Source: Parachlorella kessleri (lineage: Eukaryota > Chlorophyta > Trebouxiophyceae > Chlorellales > Chlorellaceae). From it: DNA of 14,640 nucleotides. The stretch lies in assembly GCA_001598975.1 (NCBI GenBank), contig BBXU01002873.1, positions 1 through 14,640 of the forward strand, written 5' to 3'. Positions 10,977 to 14,640 of the stretch are shown piece by piece (position 1 is the first letter of the stretch; each line of letters begins with the position of its first letter). A program made the translations under genes and the position numbers. The notes under the pieces were generated by a model, which was not told where the DNA came from, searched no databases, and was given only the letters and a program-made list of their open reading frames with translations.

Positions 10977-13900
10977 ATGGCACAGCTGACGCAGTCTCTA
11001 GCAGCTCCTGTCGGAGCAGTGGCCTTGGGCTACATCCTCAGAAGGACCGGCGCCTTCACTGCAATAGATGGCCAAGTAAGTACCCTTCCCCTCCTTGCAA
11101 GGCATACTGGATATTGAATTTCTGTCATAAAATACAATCTTTTGACTTGCAGACTGTAACCAAGACGATCACATGGCTCACACTGCCCTCCCTCATCCTC
11201 CAATCCTTCAACAGGCAAGGCCGCAGCCTCTCTTAAACAGATAAGCCGTGCCAGCAGTTGCAAGTCTCTACTTATGTCACTATGACCTCACACTGCACTG
11301 CAGGGTGCCTTTAGAGCCGCTGATCCTGCCGGTCATGGGGTCAGCCGCCCTGGTGGGCGCCTTGGCATCCACAGCCAGCTGGTGAGTTACAAAAGCCTCC
11401 CGTGCCAGGCGTGACTAGCCATCTTGAGAGTGCCATTTGTGCATGGTTTGCTGTCCTGCTCGCTGTCACGTTCAACCGTCACAGCAGACAGTGGCTTACT
11501 AGGACTGCAGGCAACTCTGGGTTTTGCAGGAGCGACCCTCCTTCATTCCCCCCACCCCCTCTAAGCACGACACATACTTGAGTGGAGATTAGTCACTCCC
11601 CCCCTCCCTCCCAGGCTCATGGGCGGCCGGCAGCACCCCAAGGAGCGCGGGCTACTCAGCGGCTGCTCTGTGGGTGCTGCGCTGGCGCTAAGTGCCTACC
11701 CGGTAGTAGAGGCGGCCTTTGGGCAGGGGGGGCTGCGCCTGGCGCTGCTGTGGGGCGCTGTGAACAATGTGGCAGGTGGGTGCTGCGCTGGTGTCCAAGT
11801 GCCTACCCAGTGGTGGTGGTGGTGCTTGGGCGGGAAGCTCTGCGACTGGCACTGCTGTGGAGCGCCCTTACAAACTTGGTAGGTGGGGTTATGGCTGACA
11901 TGTTGTATGGATCATCTGATACTCTGCCTAGTCCTAAAGGCAAAAACAGGATCGTTTCGGAGCTGGTTATTGGACAAGTCAGGAGGACAGTGTGCGAGAG
12001 AGGAGCATTGCACATGCGGGCCGGCTGTGCAGCCAGCTTGCTCGCTTCCAACAGCTATTCAGGTTGTCCCTGAGTCATGTCACTGGCTACAGCGATGGGT
12101 CCAGGCAACGGTGGGTTGTCTTAAGCTGCATTTCCAACCTCCATGGGTCATCTCCTGCCTCCCCAGCTGTCATGCTAGCCACAGTGCAGCTTGGTGCAGT
12201 GTGCTGGGGGGAGGGCACTGGCGGCGATGCTAGCACGCTCCTAGCCATCACTACTGCCATAGCCCACGCTTTGACCAGCCCAGCAGGCTCTGCTCTGCTT
12301 CCTAAACAAACCGGTCCCCACCCGACTTGGTTGCTTCAAACCTGCTGTTGCTGTTTGCCCACCTGCGGCTCCCATGCAGTCATGTGGCCTCCGTCTGCTC
12401 CAGGCCCAAACACTTCTGTGCGGCCTTCTGCTTGTCGAGACCTGCAGCTGCTGTGAACCATTCCCCCGCTGCTGCTCCCCTGCTGCAGTCTGCGTGGCGT
12501 CGTTCCTGCTGTTCGCCTCGGCCGGCGCGGCCTTCCCCGAGCAGTACGAGCATGTGGACGGCGGGCGGTACCGCGGCGAGTGGAAGGGGATGCTGAAGGA
12601 GGGGCTGGGGGTGTACACCTACCCCAGCGGCGCACGCTACGAAGGTGGGGGTGCTGGCTTGTTGGCAGGTGGGGCGGGCATGCGTGTGTGAACGTGTGCG
12701 TGTGTGTGGTGGTATCGATTGTGGTGGGTGGGGGGGTGGGTGCTCCTTCATGGCTCTCAGGGATGGGCTGGGGTGGATGTGCTTGTTTCCGGGGTGGTGG
12801 CGTGAATGCGGCAGTGGGCGTGTGCGTGGAACCCTGCCTTGTGGAGGGTGTTTCGAGCCGGTGGTGGTTGGGGACTGGGTATCAGTGAGTCGTTCAGCCC
12901 TCCCATGCTGGTATAAGCACTCGCAGAAGCCTTGGGGTAGTAGGCGGGCAAGGGCACTCTGCTCAGCGACTCCCTGCCTGGCCTCTGCCGCTTTGCATGC
13001 TGCAGGGGAGTGGGTGGACAACGCGAAGGAGGGGCGGGGCGTGTACCACTTCCCGCGCGGCGGCGTGTACGAGGGGGAGTGGCGGGCCGGCAAGCAGGAG
13101 GGGCTGGGGGTGCGCACGTTTGCCAGCGGGAAAGTGCAGGCAAGTGACCGCCTTTGGCGAGGGACGCACAGTGTTGGTGGTTGGGCGGGTGGATGTGGTG
13201 GGGTGTTGAGAGTTTGGGAGTCGGCCCCGCTTGTCGAGGTGCCCACTGCCGTTGAGTTGGGTCGTTGTTTCACCCTACCCACCAGCCCGTTTTTGTTTCA
13301 CCCCACCCACCACCCCTCGCCCATGCAGGCGGGCATGTGGCGTGAGGGCCGGCTGGAGACCCCCATGGAGGAGCGGCAGTGCTCCCTGGCGGTGGAGGGC
13401 TCCAACGAGGCGGCAGCGGCAGCAAGGCGGGTGCAGGTGGGCGCTGCCTGGCTGGCTGGCTCGCTGGTGCACTCGAGCCTGTATCGTGTGGCAGCTACCT
13501 CTGTGGACGAGCGACTTACATGTATGAGGCTGACACGAGAAGCCAAGCTGCGCTCCTGTTGATGATGGCACTGCTACCCCCCTGTGCTTCCAGCAGACCT
13601 CACCAGCCGTCAGTGACCATTGGAAAATGTTGTTCCTGTGGGTGAAGGTGGGGGCTGGCGGGGTGCCGGCGGCGGCGCGGGCGCTGCTGATGGAGCCGGC
13701 CACCTGGGCCTACGTGGCGGCGGGAGCGCTGGCGGTGCTGGGGCGCCAGCTCACACCCACGGTGAGGATGGACAGGGCTGTGTTCCCAATTATTAAGCGT
13801 GGCAGGCAATGCGGTCAGAGAGGGGGTACGGGTATACTGGGCTGACAGGGTTCCATGCACTTTATATTGTGAAGGGTTGCCGGGGCTTTTGGGAGGTGGG

Positions 13901-14597
13901 GAGAGCGGTGCAAGCGCTGCTCGGGCACCTGACGATGTTGGCTTGCTTGTGGCGTCGGGGTTGGAGTTAGTGCTGGGACGCCCACTGACGGCCCTGGTAA
14001 GGCGGTGCTTTAGGCAGAAGGAAGGCCTGGCAGTGTATGTGCTTACCCGTGAGAGGGAAGGCAAGGCCTGCGTTGAGGGGCTCTCGAGGTTCTCTGGTTT
14101 CGGCAGGCAGAGGTTCTGTAGGGGCGGGACTGCTGACGGTGCTGGCTGCCTGTATACACCAGTTTGCAAGTTTGGTAGTGGTCTAAGTTTTAATGTTGCC
14201 TTTGTGGCCACCTAATACTTCTTGTTAGTGCCAGGCCTGCATGACGGAGGGTGTGCTGGGGCGCTATGGAGCGCTGAGCGCTTTTGAAGCTGTTCTGTGT
14301 CTCCCTGCTCGGCTCGATGTTGGTGAAGCTGCCAGCTTGTCATTGCTTCTACCTCATCTTTAATGAGGTGGCTTGTTCTCCTGTGCCCAATGCTGCCATG
14401 GCACATGCGGATATGCGTGGTAGCCAAGTGCCCCAACCCTCGTGAAGACGAGCATGCTGCAGCCGTAACGACAATACCACGCCGTGGTACTGCTGCAGTT
14501 GGATGCTCTCACCCGCCAGCTGGCGATTGCCCATGCCCCGCTGGCGCTGCTGGCGCTGGGCTTGACGTTGGACACGCAGCCGCCACAGTCTCGGCAG
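10977..14597 (+). CDS. Auxin-efflux-carrier (AEC) family transporter with MORN repeats in the central loop; 3' end beyond window
   Basis: Ten exons with matching phases: 10977-11075, 11153-11214, 11304-11381, 11615-11775, 12167-12193, 12489-12644, 13006-13139, 13329-13436, 13594-13761 and 14499-14597. They give 364 residues so far. The N-terminal half has five hydrophobic segments in AEC order: LAAPVGAVALGYILRRTGAF, TWLTLPSLILQSFN, PLILPVMGSAALVGALAST, ERGLLSGCSVGAALALSAYP with VVEAAFG, then LRLALLWGAVNNVA running into VMLATVQLVCVASFLLF. AEC proteins (bacterial permeases, PIN, PILS) export auxin or organic acids. Residues 169-250 are MORN repeats: RYRGEWKGMLKEGLGVYTYP, RYEGEWVDNAKEGRGVYHFP, VYEGEWRAGKQEGLGVRTF and a partial QAGMWREGRLE. 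The second half resumes with WAYVAAGALAVLGRQLTPT and IAHAPLALLALGLTLD. Introns after 11214 and 13139 are GC-AG. The 27-base exon at 12167 is the least certain. The start is ATG 10977; ATG 10884 is possible. Subcellular membrane and substrate are unknown. Confidence 0.8.
11776..11882 (+). repeat. Tandem 107-bp copy of the transporter exon 4 end, starting at the splice donor
   Basis: Positions 11776-11882 repeat 11670-11775. Both begin GTGGGTGCTGCGCTGG, share aagtgcctaccc.gt.gt and ctg.gctgctgtgg.gc, and end ggcag or ggtag before gtggg. Unit lengths are 106 and 107 bases, so the copy is frameshifted. The first base of the copy is the first base of the intron. Confidence 0.85.
12376..12434 (+). 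repeat. Possible decayed copy of transporter exon 6 start, inside intron 5
   Basis: The segment tgcagtcatgtggc... to gtgcggccttctgc resembles the acceptor and first ~50 bases of exon 6 at 12485 onward (tgcagtctgcgtggc... gcgcggccttccc). The offset is about 109 bp with gaps. Similarity is modest and GC-rich composition could account for some of it. Confidence 0.35.
12680..12890 (+). repeat. GT/GGT-rich simple sequence in transporter intron 6, with possible MORN-exon remnant
   Basis: Bases 12680-12745 are a run of tg, gtg and ggtgg units. Around 12777-12830 the sequence gtttccggggtggtggcgtg is similar to exon 7 (acttcccgcgcggcggcgtg) for about 40 bases, with many C-to-T-type differences. The long plus-strand open frame crossing here is intron read-through. 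Confidence 0.4.
13800..13863 (+). repeat. Dispersed repeat, copy D (partial)
   Basis: The string ggcaggcaatgcggtcagag, followed by agggggtacgggtatactggg and ctgacagggttccatgca, matches copy B (ggcagggaatgcgagcaggg, then aggaggtactgggatactgg, gcggacagggttgaatgca). The remainder of the unit is missing or diverged. It lies in transporter intron 9. Confidence 0.65.
13892..14003 (+). repeat. Decayed copy of transporter exon 9, inside intron 9
   Basis: The sequence gcgctgct..., gtggcg.cgggg.t.g...tgctgggacgcc, then gacgg..ctggtaagg, follows exon 9 (13681-13766) over about 100 bases with indels, including a donor-like gtaagg where the exon has gtgagg. The offset is about 233 bp. Similarity is spread over different frames and stops occur, so it is not an alternative exon. 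Confidence 0.65.
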
Positions 14598-14615
14598 GTA
14601 GGGTCGAGCGAGCTA

Positions 14616-14636
14616 GGGGGTGGGGGGGGGGGGGGG
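14616..14636 (+). repeat. Poly-G tract at window end
   Basis: Five G, one T, then fifteen G in the transporter's last visible intron. Such runs are length-variable, can form G-quadruplexes and are prone to sequencing or assembly error. Confidence 0.9.
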
Positions 14637-14640
14637 TCGC

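Noticed and set aside
11582..12073. 163-residue plus-strand open frame over the exon 4 duplicate
   Set aside because: It reads the exon and its tandem copy in the wrong frame; the AEC-like protein is in another frame ending at the 11775 donor.
12380..13282. 300-residue open frame on the minus strand
   Set aside because: It is antisense to the MORN exons and their introns, is P/H/R-rich as expected from reversed GC-rich sequence, and has no recognisable domain.
12645..13562. 305-residue plus-strand open frame
   Set aside because: It contains exon 7 in frame but otherwise reads through introns 6, 7 and 8 (GT-rich repeat, splice signals). Splicing with consistent phases explains the coding parts better.
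13600..14211. 203-residue minus-strand open frame
   Set aside because: Antisense to transporter exon 9 and its shadow, with no similarity to any family I know.

Overview
The window is nuclear DNA from a GC-rich, intron-dense eukaryote, most likely a chlorophyte green alga of the Chlamydomonas/Volvox/Haematococcus type. The evidence is many short exons joined by GT-AG (and some GC-AG) introns, Q/A/G-rich low-complexity linkers, TGTAA-type polyadenylation motifs, and gene families normal for that lineage. No prokaryotic operon, CRISPR, rRNA or tRNA was seen. The species cannot be fixed from the sequence alone. Almost every gene had to be assembled by hand from exons whose splice phases agree, so most long open frames here are antisense or intron read-through.

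Layout. (1) 194-2551, minus: 5' part of an FAD-dependent D-amino-acid/D-aspartate oxidase gene, running off the left edge. (2) 2552-3751: gene-free, holding a 308-bp transposon with 28-bp perfect inverted ends, flanked by two oppositely oriented copies of a dispersed ~120-bp repeat. (3) 3752-5788, minus: seven-exon Rad60/NIP45-type protein with SUMO-interacting motifs and a C-terminal SUMO-like domain. (4) 6193-9662, plus: nine-exon ArfGAP1-type Arf GTPase-activating protein, head-to-head with (3). (5) 9946-10612, minus: two-exon coiled-coil protein of unknown function, convergent with (4). (6) 10977-14597, plus: at least ten exons of an auxin-efflux-carrier (AEC) family membrane transporter carrying MORN repeats in its central loop, head-to-head with (5) and running off the right edge.

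Two things stand out. First, the AEC-MORN architecture: one continuous, phase-consistent frame gives five N-terminal membrane segments, about three and a half MORN repeats, then the C-terminal AEC helices. Second, several introns in three of the genes contain decayed, frameshifted copies of the neighbouring exon, often offset by about 106-136 bp and often including the splice site. I call these exon shadows. In the transporter gene a 106/107-bp tandem copy starts exactly at the splice donor in use, so that donor may have been created by the duplication. The genes have unrelated roles (amino acid oxidation, SUMO/genome stability, Golgi traffic, transport) and do not form a pathway.
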